NCBI GenBank assembly: GCA_026985705.1
Contig: JALSPY010000075.1
Coordinates: 1 to 14,486 of the forward strand
Direction of reading: 5' to 3'
DNA length: 14,486 nt
Origin: Hydrogenothermaceae bacterium
GTDB lineage: Bacteria; Aquificota; Aquificia; Aquificales; Hydrogenothermaceae
The position numbers and the translations under genes were made by a program. Below the pieces are notes generated by a model. It saw only the letters and a list, made by a program, of their open reading frames with translations, did not search any database and was not told the DNA's origin. Below are positions 14,300-14,486 of the stretch, piece by piece. How positions within the stretch are numbered: the first letter of the stretch is position 1; every line of letters begins with the position of its first letter.

Positions 14300-14486
14300 C
14301 TATATATTTCTTATTGAAGCCTTCTTCTTTAAAAGATTAATCCATTTATCAATTCCTTCCCCTGTTTTTGTGGAAAGTAAAATAACATCGACTTTCGGAT
14401 TTAATTTTTTTGTTTCCTCTACTGCTTTTTCAATATTAAAATCAAAATAGGGTAAAAGGTCAATTTTTGTTATGAGTAGAAGGTCT
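14300..14486 (-). CDS. hypB: Hydrogenase nickel incorporation protein HypB, C-terminal fragment
   Basis: HypB is the GTPase that, with HypA, delivers nickel to [NiFe]-hydrogenase during maturation. Only the last 61 residues are in the window; the 5' end lies beyond 14486. The fragment shows the G4 guanine-specificity motif as TKID in DLLLITKIDLLPYFDF (NKID is usual), then a helix with KKLNPKVDVI, the G5-like motif STKTGEG (SAKTGEG is usual), and the closing helix GIDKWINLL before TAG. The spacing between these elements matches the C-terminal part of HypB. The nickel-binding and Walker A regions cannot be seen. It points the same way as the TetR remnant and the ABC ATPase and may be cotranscribed with them. 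Its presence suggests a hydrogen-oxidising organism. Another SIMIBI-class G protein is possible but less likely. Confidence 0.8.
   Translation of the reverse strand, partial: DLLLITKIDLLPYFDFNIEKAVEETKKLNPKVDVILLSTKTGEGIDKWINLLKKKASIRNI

Noticed and set aside
14196..14450. 84-codon + strand open frame across the TetR remnant and hypB
   Set aside because: The minus strand carries recognisable HypB and TetR sequence here; the plus frame has a Phe/Ser-rich mirror composition.
1..14486. CRISPR array, insertion sequence, phage genes or an unknown defence system
   Set aside because: No spaced repeats, transposase, integrase or nuclease motif was seen on either strand; the window is a housekeeping operon with a short degraded flank.

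Overview
The window is a bacterial translation/transcription gene cluster followed by a short accessory stretch. The likely source is a thermophilic, hydrogen-using member of the Aquificota, possibly the Hydrogenothermaceae (Sulfurihydrogenibium/Persephonella type). This is inferred from several things together: AT-rich DNA with A/T-ending codons, a NusG with an extra domain inside its NGN domain, very long beta (1494 aa) and beta' (1587 aa) subunits with lineage-type insertions, the gene order, and a HypB hydrogenase-maturation gene nearby. I could not run a database search, so the genus is not established.

Positions 1-13307, + strand: the classic order tuf (3' end only) - rpmG - tRNA-Trp - secE - nusG - rplK - rplA - rplJ - rplL - rpoB - rpoC. 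These encode elongation factor Tu, a zinc-ribbon L33, the tryptophan tRNA, the SecE translocon subunit, the NusG elongation factor, the ribosomal stalk base and stalk (L11, L1, L10, L7/L12), and the two large RNA polymerase subunits. Gaps are mostly 3-40 nt. The one sizeable gap, rplL-rpoB (about 150 nt), holds a terminator-like hairpin and a weak candidate promoter. That arrangement would let ribosomal protein output exceed RNA polymerase output.

Positions 13308-14486, - strand, convergent with rpoC: the 3' end of hypB, a decayed TetR-family DNA-binding-domain remnant, and an intact zinc/manganese-type ABC transporter ATPase with a Cys/His-rich C-terminal tail. No permease or binding protein for it lies in the window.

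I found no mobile element, CRISPR array or clearly undescribed system. The most interesting signals are structural: a four-cysteine zinc-ribbon insertion in beta, an apparent partial duplication in the N-terminal part of beta', an ungapped 58-residue tandem duplication of the beta' jaw module, and the broken TetR gene.
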